The notes beneath the pieces were generated by a model that was not told the DNA's origin, made no database searches, and worked only from the letters and a program-made list of their open reading frames with translations. A program made the position numbers and the translations under genes. A stretch of DNA of 53,390 nt, from contig JASCIV010000075.1 of NCBI GenBank assembly GCA_030374735.1, positions 1-53,390 of the forward strand, given 5' to 3'. Positions 29,301 through 38,597 of the stretch are shown piece by piece. The stretch comes from Gracilaria caudata (lineage: Eukaryota > Rhodophyta > Florideophyceae > Gracilariales > Gracilariaceae). Position 1 is the stretch's first letter. Each line of letters begins with the position of its first letter.

Positions 29301-30479
29301 TTTGCCAGATGTACAATTTAGTACAATGAACGATGCTCCCGCTGCAATCCAAAGAGGATTCACATCTGATATGGGAGAAGCAGTCACAATGTTTCCACTC
29401 ACTGTTCCTACATTTCTGATCTGCTTTCCAGCAAAGAGTTCTAGTTGCGATTGTATAGCTTGAAGGGAGCTCAACTGGTATAGTTTTCTGGATTTCGAAC
29501 TCTTTCTCTTCTTCACAGCGTTTGTGACGTAATCGTCAAGTTGCGTCCATGTCACAGATGCCCCAATTGTTAATCCATCTTCTCCTTCAGAGACGCCCTG
29601 CAATTCAGGGACGTCCGTAGTGCTTATCCATACAGGGGCTTCAAGATTCTTGAATTTCACTTCGACGCCAATTTCGGTGTTGCCAGCTATCAGTTTCGCC
29701 TGCGGGTGCTCATACTTCAACGAAATCAAACGCTCAAGAGTGACGGGGCGAAGCCACCGTCCACCGGCCAAATTCATTTCTCGTGGCTTGTACTCTATGA
29801 GCTCGGGAGGGAACACATATTCCTTTTCAGCTCCATTCACAACTTTTTCTTCTCTCCCGCATTCAGACGATCCGTTCGTTTTATTATCACAAACACCGTT
29901 CAGTTTGCAGCACTGTTCTCCCATAGGACAGAGTGGGGCTTTCCTTCCGTTTTCTAACGCAATAAGAGCTTTGTAGGCATCTAAGATCGGCCGATAGCCA
30001 GTGCACCTGCAAAGATTCCCATCGAAGTTCTTCTCAACGTCTTCCTCGCTCAACGGAACCTTTCTCGATTCAGGAATTGATCCATGCTCCCTCATTAATG
30101 CGAACATACTCATAACAATCCCGGGGGTACAAAAACCACATTGAGAGCCATGAGAGTTAGCCAGAACAGACTGCACCGGCGCTAGTCCATCTTTAATGTT
30201 TCCCACGGCCTCAATTGTGGTAATTGCAGCTCCGTCACATGCCGCTAGTGGCATCAGACATGCGTTGACGGCGCGGTGGCGGATGCGACCTTCAGTCTTA
30301 TCATAGCAAGAGTATAAAACTGTGCAAGCACCGCATCCGCCTTCACCGCATCCAAGCTTAGTGCCCGTCAAACGCTCCTCACTTCGAAGGTAAGGAAGAA
30401 GAAGATTGAGGCTTTCGGGACCTGAAATCTCCCGACGAAAACCGTTAATGTATACCAAGATTGCGTCTTTGGAACCCAT
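26337..30479 (-). CDS. XDH: Xanthine dehydrogenase
   Basis: 1380 aa, single exon. ATG start MGSKDAILVYINGFRRE; three further codons upstream lack an ATG. Domains in order: plant-type [2Fe-2S] ferredoxin (GCGEGGCGAC, Cys44/49/52); a second all-helical [2Fe-2S] domain (QCGFCTPG ... CRCTGYRPI, about 113-155); an FAD-binding domain (AKLIAGNTEIGVEVKF, about 260-270); and two molybdopterin domains with GGGFGGKETR (about 830), TAFRGFGGPQGM carrying the substrate-binding Arg (about 940) and GEPPLFLA carrying the catalytic Glu (about 1310). It oxidises hypoxanthine to xanthine to uric acid in purine breakdown. A Cys-rich insert lies near 180-205 (CPMGEQCCKLNGVCDN). All key residues I can check are present. 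Confidence 0.97.
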   Translation of the reverse strand: MGSKDAILVYINGFRREISGPESLNLLLPYLRSEERLTGTKLGCGEGGCGACTVLYSCYDKTEGRIRHRAVNACLMPLAACDGAAITTIEAVGNIKDGLAPVQSVLANSHGSQCGFCTPGIVMSMFALMREHGSIPESRKVPLSEEDVEKNFDGNLCRCTGYRPILDAYKALIALENGRKAPLCPMGEQCCKLNGVCDNKTNGSSECGREEKVVNGAEKEYVFPPELIEYKPREMNLAGGRWLRPVTLERLISLKYEHPQAKLIAGNTEIGVEVKFKNLEAPVWISTTDVPELQGVSEGEDGLTIGASVTWTQLDDYVTNAVKKRKSSKSRKLYQLSSLQAIQSQLELFAGKQIRNVGTVSGNIVTASPISDVNPLWIAAGASFIVLNCTSGKERSVDARDFFISYREVDLHRDEILTHIFVPWNESVFDVTHAFKVSRRREDDIAIVSAGVRMKLKSAAATPEDSTISEDTRHFLIDTVYIGMGGVSSRTIAMKDVEETLTGKEFDQKSMKEGMEVMARSVMLPRDVPGGMPEYRQSLAVGFMFKAFIASAQAIQEHLKQSSSVLHSLGFDSDFDIPFLADGKYVASKGIQIVSESQPLRKKDITGKSIPHLSASLQVSGEAKYLDDIPKFDMELQAALVMSSEPHAEIVSIDYTDAEKMPGVCQIVDVKNVKGSNMIGPVFEDEACFADGKVTTVGQIIAVVTAETVQQAKEAARAVRVKYETLPAVVTIEDAIESESFSEFVPPRFIQKGDAAKVLQDAGKSDRVITGCVRIGAQEHWYLEPNGTIAVPEENGEMTIFSSSQSPAKTQAIASRVLGQAAHKIVCKVKRIGGGFGGKETRCCFLSSAVAVAAQATCRPVRLILDRDTDMMITGTRHAFLAKYRVGFESNGRITAMELDTYLNMGNTVDLSAAVLDRALYHSVNCYDIPNVRLVGRACYTNTTSSTAFRGFGGPQGMLICENIIEHVAWDLNRPPESVREVNLFGKYGNQSITPYGMSFNSDPLVESWDQVLEDSNYAKRREKVDEYNSSHSYRKRGLSVIPTMFGISFSFSPLNQAGALVHIYEEDGSVLVTHGGVEMGQGLHTKMCQIAASELGIPLEKVFISETATDKIPNASPTAASASSDLYGMAVQIACRKLRDRLDEFMQPENEMSWENAVKQAWMNRVSLFATGFYRTPGIDNINLANPGSTGRPFSYFTNGSAVSEVEIDVLTGEMKVIRTDIVMDIGRPLNPAIDIGQIEGAFVQGLGWCTMEEFVRGSKNEHVWLKEGKVFTLGPGTYKIPAFGDVPQDFRVRVLGKRSEEGSICSSKAIGEPPLFLAASVFFAIRDAISSSRRQNGLLSWFSLDSPASVERVRLKSVEKVTDSILPNMKLANAALSL

Positions 30480-31265
30480 CCCTATCAAATGAGATCATAT
30501 ATACCCAATTGAGTCTAGATAACACACAAAGGTAAACTGGTACAATGGCTGAAATTCTCGACGGCGAAGGAACCAGTGAAGATGGCTTTCTGAAGATGAT
30601 ACCGCTGGGGCAAGTTCGATGGCATCGACTTCGGAATTGTCTTTTATTCGTAGGGAATAAAAGCTCTGGAATAGTTATCTACCCTTCTATGCATCCTCAG
30701 ATCTGCACTTTTTAAGCGAAGGTATGGTAACGTATCTTAACCCTCCGATCAAAGAAGGGGTAGCGTTCTCCGCGGCTTAATTTTAACGCTAGCCCGCCCA
30801 GATGCGGAGAGCGGATGCGGAAGCTTACGAGAACGGCAGGGGCCTTGTCTGCGCAAGCTTCAGGGCAAAACAAGATGATCTATGGCATTACAGTATTACT
30901 GTAATCATATGAAGTTACGTCACGGAGCGTGACTCATTTCCCCTGCTTGTGGCTCACCTGAGTCATGTGACCTCACATCACACCGCGCCGGATTTTGCCC
31001 AGATGATGTCTCCATTATCTTTGGTACCATGCTCCGCGATCCTGCTGTACCGCCCTCCCCCCGTACGCTTCGTTCTCATAACTTTACCCTTATCGAACCG
31101 CTGTTGGCTGATGAAGGCGATGTCAGTTGTTCTGAATCCATGAGAATATATCCGAATATTGCGTTGCTGATCAGGCCTCGCAACTGAGAGTGAAGGTTGG
31201 GCCGGGTGGCATAGCTTTTTTGGGGACAGCCGGACTATCAACCTGCCCCATCGGTAGAATCTTCA
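30480..31265. promoter_or_regulatory. Divergent promoter region XDH (-) / RIB7 (+) with palindromes and bZIP-type sites
   Basis: 785 bp between head-to-head genes. It contains two GCN4/AP-1 consensus sites, TGACTCA (30930-30936) and TGAGTCA (30959-30965). There are two inverted repeats: ATTACAGT-ATT-ACTGTAAT (30887-30905) and GTCACG-GAG-CGTGAC (30919-30933). A short ATG-initiated frame at 30545-30715 is treated separately. Confidence 0.5.
30545..30715 (+). pseudogene. Short ORF, possible remnant of a CPSF73/INTS11-like N-terminus
   Basis: 56 codons from an ATG (MAEILDGEGTSEDGFLKMIP, ending HPQICTF). The order L-K-x-x-P-L-G, then R-x-C-L-L, then a gap and x-x-H-P, follows the first strands of CPSF73-type metallo-beta-lactamase nucleases, but the G-A-G-x-E-V-G segment is missing and there is no continuation. 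It may be a decayed fragment or chance. Confidence 0.18.
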
Positions 31266-32045
31266 ATGGATTTTGTGTTAGATAAGGCTTTTGCCACAGT
31301 GATTCGTGAATCTCCCCCTCGAAGGCCATCAATATGTCTCACATGGGCTCAATCACTGGACGGCAAATTCGCATCATCTCCTGACATGCCTACGATCATC
31401 TCTGGGACTCAGTCGATGCAAATGACGCATGCTCTGCGCGCACTACATGATGGGATACTTGTAGGGGTTGGCACAGTGTGTGCTGATAACCCCCGTTTAA
31501 CGTGCCGAATTGACGATGATACGAAGCGCACGGTCGAGACCATTCTGATACGCTATCAACGCGAACGTCCCAAAAGTTACGATCCGATACCCGTAGTACT
31601 TGACTCAAGACTTCGCATTCCTCTTTTTACCAAGTTCCTTCATAACCCTCTAGAGGAGAAGCAACAGAGGCCGCTTATCTTTCGCAGCAGTACTATTGAT
31701 CACCATGAGAAGGAGTCTTCACTCCGTCCATTTGCACGTATAGTCCCGGTGCCTGAGGTGACAAATTCTTCTGCTACCGGATTAAGTCTTCCACACGTGT
31801 TGGAACACTTGCGCGAAAAAGGTCTGACGAGTCTCATGGTAGAGGGTGGTGCTAAAGTTATTTCATCTTTTGTCGATCAAGGTTTATGGGATGTTGCAGT
31901 TATAACCATTGCACCCACCATTTTCAGATCTGGGGTAGCTTTCCGAGATCGCAAACCGGACGAACAAGCAACAATAACAGGTTTGAGCAACGCTTCATGG
32001 ACTCAACTTGGACAAGACGTAGTTCTGGTCGGCTTTCCGACATGA
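31266..32045 (+). CDS. RIB7: 2,5-diamino-6-ribosylamino-4(3H)-pyrimidinone 5'-phosphate reductase (RIB7-like)
   Basis: 259 aa, single exon, ATG start MDFVLDKAFATVIRES. It is an RibD C-terminal (dihydrofolate-reductase-like) domain alone, with no deaminase part. Signatures: SICLTWAQSLDGKFAS; an NADPH and substrate loop LHDGILVGVGTVCADNPRLT; PIPVVLDSRLRIP; and near the end LMVEGGAKVISSFVDQGLWD. It reduces the ribosyl side chain of the early riboflavin intermediate. A stand-alone reductase acting before deamination is the fungal/archaeal route; plants and bacteria use the RibD order, so the gene is informative about lineage. Length matches yeast Rib7 (about 244 aa). It lies head to head with XDH, another purine-derivative enzyme, but that may be coincidence. 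Confidence 0.9.
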   Translation: MDFVLDKAFATVIRESPPRRPSICLTWAQSLDGKFASSPDMPTIISGTQSMQMTHALRALHDGILVGVGTVCADNPRLTCRIDDDTKRTVETILIRYQRERPKSYDPIPVVLDSRLRIPLFTKFLHNPLEEKQQRPLIFRSSTIDHHEKESSLRPFARIVPVPEVTNSSATGLSLPHVLEHLREKGLTSLMVEGGAKVISSFVDQGLWDVAVITIAPTIFRSGVAFRDRKPDEQATITGLSNASWTQLGQDVVLVGFPT

Positions 32046-32149
32046 ATCGTTGTCAAGGCATCCGGCAAAGATGGCCTGCACTCAAACAGTCCTTTGGTAT
32101 AAAGAGATACTCCATCTTTTGCCATTGAGTTTCAAAATTAAGAGCTGTT

Positions 32150-33677
32150 CTAGAATTCAAGGTCTCGGGTAGTAAGTTCTTCATCCTCAAGTATTGCTAC
32201 TTCTCCTCCGTCGTTTGTTGTTACTTCCTCGTATCGACCATCTGAATGTGATAATGCTTGGACTCGGTCCTTGTGCAGGTACCCTCCACATATTATGAAA
32301 AAGAAACCCGCTATGAAGCTAGCGGTGACACAAAAATACAACGCCTTTTGCAGACCCACTGCTCTCGAAACTCCTTTTCCTCCATCATGCATCTTGTCAG
32401 CTACCAATCCGATGGCCAATGGGGACACGGAGTCTCCGAGAATATGCGATATGGTAAGGGATATCCCGTTCGCAGTGTTTCTTTGTGAAGGCGGAACGAC
32501 GCTGAGCTGAATAGCAGCAAGCAACGGCCAGGTGAAGCTTACCAGTGTCTCTCCGATTAGAATTAGCAACCACGTGAGCATGTATTGAGATGGAGAAAAG
32601 TAAATGGCCAGAAAGACAAATGGAGTCGCAAAGAGTAAAGATAAGCCGCTCACGTAAGCGTCTCCAGCAGGGTCCTTCTTAGAATACATCTTCGCTAGCT
32701 GAGGCCCTAGAATACAGCCTCCGACACCGGCAATAATTGTTATAATGCCAAAGGTTCTCGTAATAACTGCTTCACAAACAGAGTCATTAGAATCGCAGTT
32801 AAAACGTTGTAACAAAGCAGAGGCCCATTGTGCTAGAGCTCCGGCTGTAAAGGTCATTCCAACAGCTCCCCACGTACTCCAGAAGAACGATGGTACTCGC
32901 CATATATCTACAGCATCTCGAATAAAACCTGAGACACCAGAGCGCTCTGCTTTCGAAGAGTCTGAGCTGGATTGCGCAATGCCGTCAGAATCCCCTCTCG
33001 CCGGCTCTGCAACAAAACACAGCAACGCAGACGCTAGCACGACACCGAGGAACGGAGTAATTCGGAATGCCCATCGCCAGTCAAGCATGCGGGCAACCTC
33101 ACCCGCGTATATGTAGCCGAATGCGGCACCTAGAGGAATAGAACTGCTATACAGACCGAGAATGCGCGTACGCTCTGTTCCGGTATAAAGATCGGCAATG
33201 ATTGTTGGAGCGAGAACTGAGTACGATGCCTCACCTATACCAACTATGGCTCGAAACGCTAAGAATTGCCAATAGTATTGTGCAAAAGACGCAAACAATC
33301 CGGCAACGCTCCACCCCAAAACACCAAAGAATAACAGCGGAACACGGGGAACACGGTCTCCAAAGTAGCCGAAAACTGGAGAGAGACTCATGTACGTAAC
33401 AATGAAAACGCTCGTGACCAAGCCGCCTTCCGCATCGGTGAGACCAAACCCACCTCGGTCAGGTGGAGCTTGCAGATCGTTGATAATACCCGCGACACTC
33501 CATCTGTCTGAAATGCGAGATTCAGGAAATAGAAGGTTTGTGTTAGAGAGAAGCTCGGCAATAAAAGGCCAAACTCAGATTGTATTTCGTAAAAGATGCA
33601 TTCGTACCGATATAGTTGAAGAGACTGATTGCGAACAGTAGCGCAACAACCTGGCCCTTGGAGGCCACCATCGACAT
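32150..33677 (-). CDS. Spinster-like major facilitator (sphingolipid/lysolipid transporter type)
   Basis: 475 aa from two exons on the minus strand, 33677-33608 and 33507-32150. The 100-nt intron has donor GTACGA and acceptor TTTCAG. Splicing creates the family motif LFNYIDR in TM1, split by the intron after NYI; without it TM1 reads NYIGTN and then fails. Further Spinster marks: GLTDAEGGLVTSVFI, then YMSLSPVFGYFGDRVPR, the GIGEASYSVLAPTIIADLY loop, and a second-half TWPLLAAIQLSVVPPSQRNTANG. Twelve TMs, cytosolic acidic tail. I start at MSMVASKGQV; the frame is open 143 codons further up to an ATG at 34106, but that stretch is Pro/Cys-rich and overlaps a candidate gene on the other strand. 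Confidence 0.88.
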
Positions 33678-33919
33678 GAATACGACTGTGGATAAGATGA
33701 GGCAGATAAGAGAAGCTTTAAACACCCATGGTTTCCGAACAGAGAAGTAGTGTATACACGGGGGTTTGAGGATTGGCAGCACAAAGGGTGTTCCTTGTTG
33801 AGGTTGGAACACTGAGGAACACTGACGGGCACGTCGAAGAGCGAGGAGGGGACCGTGAGACGCTGTAGTTCGCTGAACAAGCACAGAAGGTGCTTTTTTG
33901 AAAAAGCCTTTTTCGTACC

Positions 33920-34256
33920 ATGTCGGACAGTGCTTTGTTGCGTCAGCCAGAGGTGCGTCGGTTGAGGTTTGCTGACGAATGTCAAAGTGGTCAAAGTTTT
34001 CGGGAAAAGTTCTTCTGCCAAGTGGATCAGCATGTATGGTGGAACCTGTGTATAGCGTGGCGTCGTGTCTCAGTGTTACAAGTGAACTACGCTTCCACCC
34101 CACCATATCATACCAACCCGCAACTCGCCGTCTCTTCCCAACGCTGTAACAGCGGCGCTGAGTCGTCTCGCCGAATATCTTTCAGCTGTTGGTTTTGTTG
34201 ACGTGCGTCAACCGCGTCGACGCAAAAGAAAGCCTGCCATTCACAAGCCGAAATAG
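33920..34256 (+). CDS. Possible small two-exon gene, unknown basic protein (66 or 77 aa)
   Basis: The ATG is in fair context (gtaccATGTCG). Exon 1 (33920-34049) reads MSDSALLRQPEVRRLRFADE and continues to QVDQHVWWNL. A separate open frame ends with a strongly basic C-terminus (VGFVDVRQPRRRKRKPAIHK) and stop at 34254-34256. A GTATAG donor at 34050 with acceptor TAACAG (34152) or TTTCAG (34185) joins them in frame. It would be divergent from the Spinster gene over about 240 bp. No family recognised. The donor is not the window's usual GTAAGT/GTGAGT, so the model is tentative. Confidence 0.35.
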
Positions 34257-34385
34257 GCACCGCGGCATATGCTCTTCAAATCGACGTTTCCTCGTTTACT
34301 AGTCTTTTCGACATCTACGAAGCTTGCTCCGCCATAAATCTCATAACCCTTTCCATTGAAGCCTGCTGCTTTCAACCCAAACAGC

Positions 34386-37300
34386 ATGGACGACGATTTT
34401 TTTCAGTTTGAGGCTCCAGCTGACATTGCACCTGAGCTAGTTCTTGGAAAGAAAAAGAAAAAGAAAAAGAAGAAGAAAGATGATTCCGCACCTAAACAGC
34501 CCGAAAGCTCTGATCCCGCTACAAACGGCCACGGCGCGGAGGACCCCGAAGCGGACCATGGCGCTCCTTCCTCTGCATTTTCGGCACTCGACGCGGAAGA
34601 TGAATCTGAAAACGTTCCTCTCGTCTTAGGAAAGAAGAAAAAGAAGAAGCAGAAGAGCAAAGATGTTGCAGAAACCGTGCCATTTGACGAAGAAGAAGAG
34701 GAAGACGAACCGTTGGATACTGCGCCTTCTTCCGCGTTTGCGGCCCTTGATATTGGCGACAAAGACGATAACATCGCCGTTGAAGACGACGATTTTGCCG
34801 TGGCCAGTATTGCTCCAAAGAAGAAGAAGAAAAACAAGAACAAGAACAAAAAGGCCTTGGCGCTCCCTGATCCACCAGAAGAGAACATTTCGCAGCCATC
34901 AGAGCCTATAGAGGATGAGGTGCCCGTCGAAGTTAAACGTCCGATGACCGCTGCCGAAAAGAAGAAGGCAAAGAAAGAACGTGAACGTCTGGCGAAGGAG
35001 GAAAAGGCGAAAAAAGAAAAAGAAGAACTAGACGCACTGTTAGCTGAGCTCGACGGACCGAAGCCAGATGCAGGGGTCGACCAGTCGGTGAACTCCGCTC
35101 CCCAGCCGGGGCCGGAGGCTTCCGCGCCCTCGGGCAAAAAGAAGAAGAAAAAGGGCAAAGGAAACACAGCCGCTGCCACCGATGACATCGACGGACTCCT
35201 GGCTGAACTAGCAGGATCTGAACCAGCTCCAAGAGAAGACACCGAGGTAAAACCTGCGGCAGATGTCGACAATTTGTTGGCAGAACTGGGAGGTGTGGGC
35301 GATGCACCTGCTGCCAAGAAGAAATCGAAGAAGAAGAAAAAGAAGGGGGCGGCCAAGGCCGAGGATGATGCCGAAGGCGGGCCTGGAGAAGGTGCATCAG
35401 CCGCATCTGAAACTAAGAAGCCCAAGAAGAAGGAGTCCGCTATGGTGCGTAAAATGAGAGAGCAACGAGAGAAGATGTTGGCAGAACAGGAACGTTTGCG
35501 AAAGCAAGAAGAAGAAGAGGCTAGAAGAATCGCTGAGGAACAGCGAAAGAAGGAAGAAGAGGAGAAAAGAAAAGCTGAAGAAAAGGCCAAGCGCAAGGCT
35601 GCGGAGAAGGCAAAGAGAGAGAGAAAACGCCAAGAGGGTACTTTGCTTTCTAAGGCGGAGAAAGAACGCCGGAAAAAGGCGGAAGCGTTTAGGCAACAGA
35701 TGATAGCCATGGGCAGAGTTCCGGCAGTATCGCAAACGGAGAATGCTGAAGGATCTCAGAAAATCATATATAGTAGAAAGAAGAAGACGTCGAAACCAAA
35801 AGAAGTTGAGGACCTGGTCGTAGAACAGGAGCCGAAAGAAGTCGAGGCTACTACGATGGAACCTGAGAAAGCCAAGGAAGTCATTCAGCCAGAACCTGAG
35901 CCTGAAGTAATTCCAGATGCATGGGATGAGCTGCCTGATGTACGAGAAGATGGGGAAACGGTAAAGGTCGTAGACAAGTCAAAGGACGGCCAAAAGAAGG
36001 AGCTGTCATCGAACCTTGACGAAAAGGAGGAAGCCGATGAAGAGTCTGGTGAAGAAGAAACGGACGAGGATGATTCAGATGATTCCGATGATTCCGACGA
36101 TTCCGAGTACGAGGGAATGACTAAGGCGGAGATTGCAGCAGAGAAGAAACTCGAGGCCATCCGAAGGAAGCGAGCAAAAGAGAAGGACGCTGCGTTGGCT
36201 GCGCGGACACGGGAGCATCTTCGTTCCCCCGTAATTTGCATTCTCGGTCATGTCGACACAGGAAAGACGAAGATCCTGGATCGAATTCGCCGTACCAATG
36301 TCCAAGATGCCGAAGCTGGAGGTATCACGCAGCAGATTGGTGCTACCTACTTTCCTATTGAGGCTGTGAAGAAGGAAGCAACAAAGTTGGAAGAAGGCAG
36401 GAAGCTTTCGTACAACGTACCATCTTTGCTTATCATTGATACACCAGGGCATGAGTCCTTTACCAATTTGCGATCACGCGGTTCTTCACTGTGCGATATT
36501 GCCATTCTTGTCGTGGATATCATGCATGGGCTGGAACCACAGACACGCGAAAGTATTGACCTTCTGAAGATGAGAAAGACTCCTTTCATAGTAGCGCTCA
36601 ATAAGATTGATCGTATGTATGATTGGCAAGCTCAGCCCCACAACTGTCCGTCGAGAACGTCAATAGAAAAGCAACCACGTCACGTACAGGAAGAATTTTT
36701 GCGGAGGACCAAAGAAACTAAACTCCAGTTTGCCGAGATTGGATTCAACACGGAACTGTATTGGGATAACAAAGATGTGCGAAAGACTGTTTCGTTAGTA
36801 CCTACGTCGGCTATTACTGGCGAAGGAATGCCGGATCTGCTCATGCTTCTTTTGGCGCTGCCACAGAAATTGCTTACTGACCGCCTTATGTTTACATCTG
36901 TTCTGGAAGCGACTGTTCTTGAAGTTAAGGTGATCGAAGGATTGGGTACAACAATTGACATCGTTCTCACAGGCGGAACTATTCATGAGGGAGATACGAT
37001 CATGGTGGTTGGACTCGATGGTCCTATTGTGACTACGATTCGTGCGCTGCTGACACCACACCCAATGAAAGAAATGAGGGTTAAGGGGCAGTGTCTTCAC
37101 CACAAAGATCAAGGCGGCGCAAGGTATCAAGATATCAGCAGATGGTCTGGAAAAGGCAGTGGCTGGTACGCAGCTGACGGTTGTTGAAGATCCATCTGAT
37201 GAAAAGGAGGTGGAGTACGTGCGTGAGGAAGTGATGAAGGACTTCCAAACTGTTCTAACAATTGTGGACAGGTCAGGGCTTCGGGTGTATGTACAAGCGT

Positions 37301-38007
37301 CGACTCTTGGTTCCCTTGAAGCGCTGCTTGAGTATCTTCGATCGACGAAGATCCCAGTATCAAGAATCAATATTGGTCCAGTGCACAAGAGGGATGTAAC
37401 AAAACCGTCAACAATGCTTGAGAAACAGAAGGCATACGCTACAATTCTTGCTTTTGACGTGCCTGTAGAGAAGGAATCACGCGAGATGGTTGAGGATGTC
37501 GTGGTACAGATCTTCACTGGGGACATTATCTCTCACTTTTTCGATCAGATCATAGAATACATGAAAAAGGTCCAGAAGGAGCGACGAGAGGCTGTGAACG
37601 ACGAAGTGGTATTTCTTTTGGTCGCTAAGATTTTACAACAGCATATGTACAACAAGAAGGTCCCTATCGTAGTGGGTGTAGATGTGATGGAAGGCCTTCT
37701 AAGGGTTGGGACACCGCTAGTAGCGCTACACGGAGTTGAATGGTTGGATATCGGACGGGTTGCGCGTATTGAGCTGAACAAGAAGCAGGTTCCAATGGCT
37801 AAGAAAGGAGCGAGTGTTTCTGTGAAGATTCAGCAAAAGGAAACTGAACACATCATGTACGGGCGACACTTTGACTTCCAAGACCAGCTAGTGAGCTAGA
37901 TGAGTCGGTCGGCGATTGGCTTGCTCAAGGCGAGCCTGAAGGAGGTTCTGGAGACAGACGACTTGGGAATGGTGGTAGAGCTGGAAGAGATGTTCCAAAT
38001 TCTTTAG
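34386..38007 (+). CDS. EIF5B: Translation initiation factor eIF5B, interrupted by a frameshift and an in-frame TAG
   Basis: Start MDDDFFQFEAPADI. Residues 1-600 are the usual lysine/glutamate-rich N-terminus with several KKKKK tracts and an acidic Ser/Asp repeat near 560-575. The GTPase domain has G1 GHVDTGKT (about 621), G3 DTPGHE (about 685) and G4 NKID (about 739). At 37110 the frame is lost right after HHKD: the continuation KAAQGIKIS lies in the +1 frame, so two bases are missing or one is extra. Domains III and IV follow intact (GVYVQASTLGSLEALL-type VYVQASTLGSLEALLEYL). At 37897-37899 a TAG replaces a codon that is Lys in human eIF5B, yet 35 further codons (MSRSAIGLLKASLKEVL ... VELEEMFQIL) match the conserved C-terminal helix. 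The factor joins ribosomal subunits. It is either a young pseudogene, recoded, or an assembly error. Confidence 0.85.
36073..36108. repeat. GATTCCGAT-type repeat encoding Asp/Ser run in eIF5B
   Basis: Near-perfect 9-bp units (gattccgat / gattccgac) encode DDSDDSDDSDDSE in the acidic linker before the GTPase domain. Confidence 0.7.
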
Positions 38008-38049
38008 AGCGATGCGAAGTAGAAGGGTAGGTAGTTTTCGCAAGAATGA

Positions 38050-38370
38050 GAAAGGAAAAAACGAGCTCAAGTGATTGGTGCGAGGAAGAAAGCGGTACGG
38101 AGTAAGAAGAGAAGTAGACGCGCGAGTGCGGCGTTACATGAAAAGAGATGTGGCAATGGACTGGCGAGGAGAAACGAAGGAGAAGAGTGTGGTTGCAGCG
38201 TCGACGGCATAACACCGCTCGTGACGAGAAATAGAGTTCAATGGGTGGGTAGTTGATGTGCCTGGAGTACAGGAATGAACGAGAATCAGGTTCCAATTGC
38301 GAAGAAACGAAAGATGGTTGCTGTGAACATTCAACAATAGGACACTGAACACATCATGTACAGGATAAAA
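38050..38370 (+). pseudogene. Decayed partial duplicate of the eIF5B 3' coding region
   Basis: Matches 37580-37860 of the eIF5B gene at DNA level, with many substitutions, gaps and stops. Clear anchors: CAGGTTCCAAT followed by GC(T/G)AAGAAA at 37790 and 38290, and ACTGAACACATCATGTAC at 37843 and 38344, which is an 18-bp perfect match. The flanking acaccgct...gagttNaatggNtgg segment also aligns in order. It lies tandem, directly downstream of the parent. It has no open frame. Confidence 0.8.
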
Positions 38371-38597
38371 CCAACAGCGCGAATGAGAAAACAAGCAGTG
38401 AATAAGTGTCGTTTACGAAATGCGACATTGATCGTGTCCCACCACCACCCGGTGTCTAGTCTCTAGCAGACAAAGAGCCACCACGATCAAAGCAAAACCC
38501 CTAATATAAAGAACGGTGTATACCTAAGAACAAGATAAAGCAGACAAACAAGACAAAGCAGAAGCATATTCAAAGAGCACAGGTCAGCTAGTAAATG
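38371..38597. other. 3' flank between convergent genes
   Basis: A-rich, without a gene; holds the polyadenylation regions expected for the eIF5B locus and the next minus-strand gene. Confidence 0.35.

Noticed and set aside
33678..34106. 143-residue N-terminal extension of the Spinster transporter
   Set aside because: Pro/Cys-rich, not found in the family, and antisense to a candidate gene; cannot be fully excluded without transcript data.
34403..35710. 435-codon minus-strand frame rich in Ser and Phe
   Set aside because: Antisense of the Lys/Glu-rich eIF5B N-terminus; AAG/GAA codons read backward as CTT/TTC.
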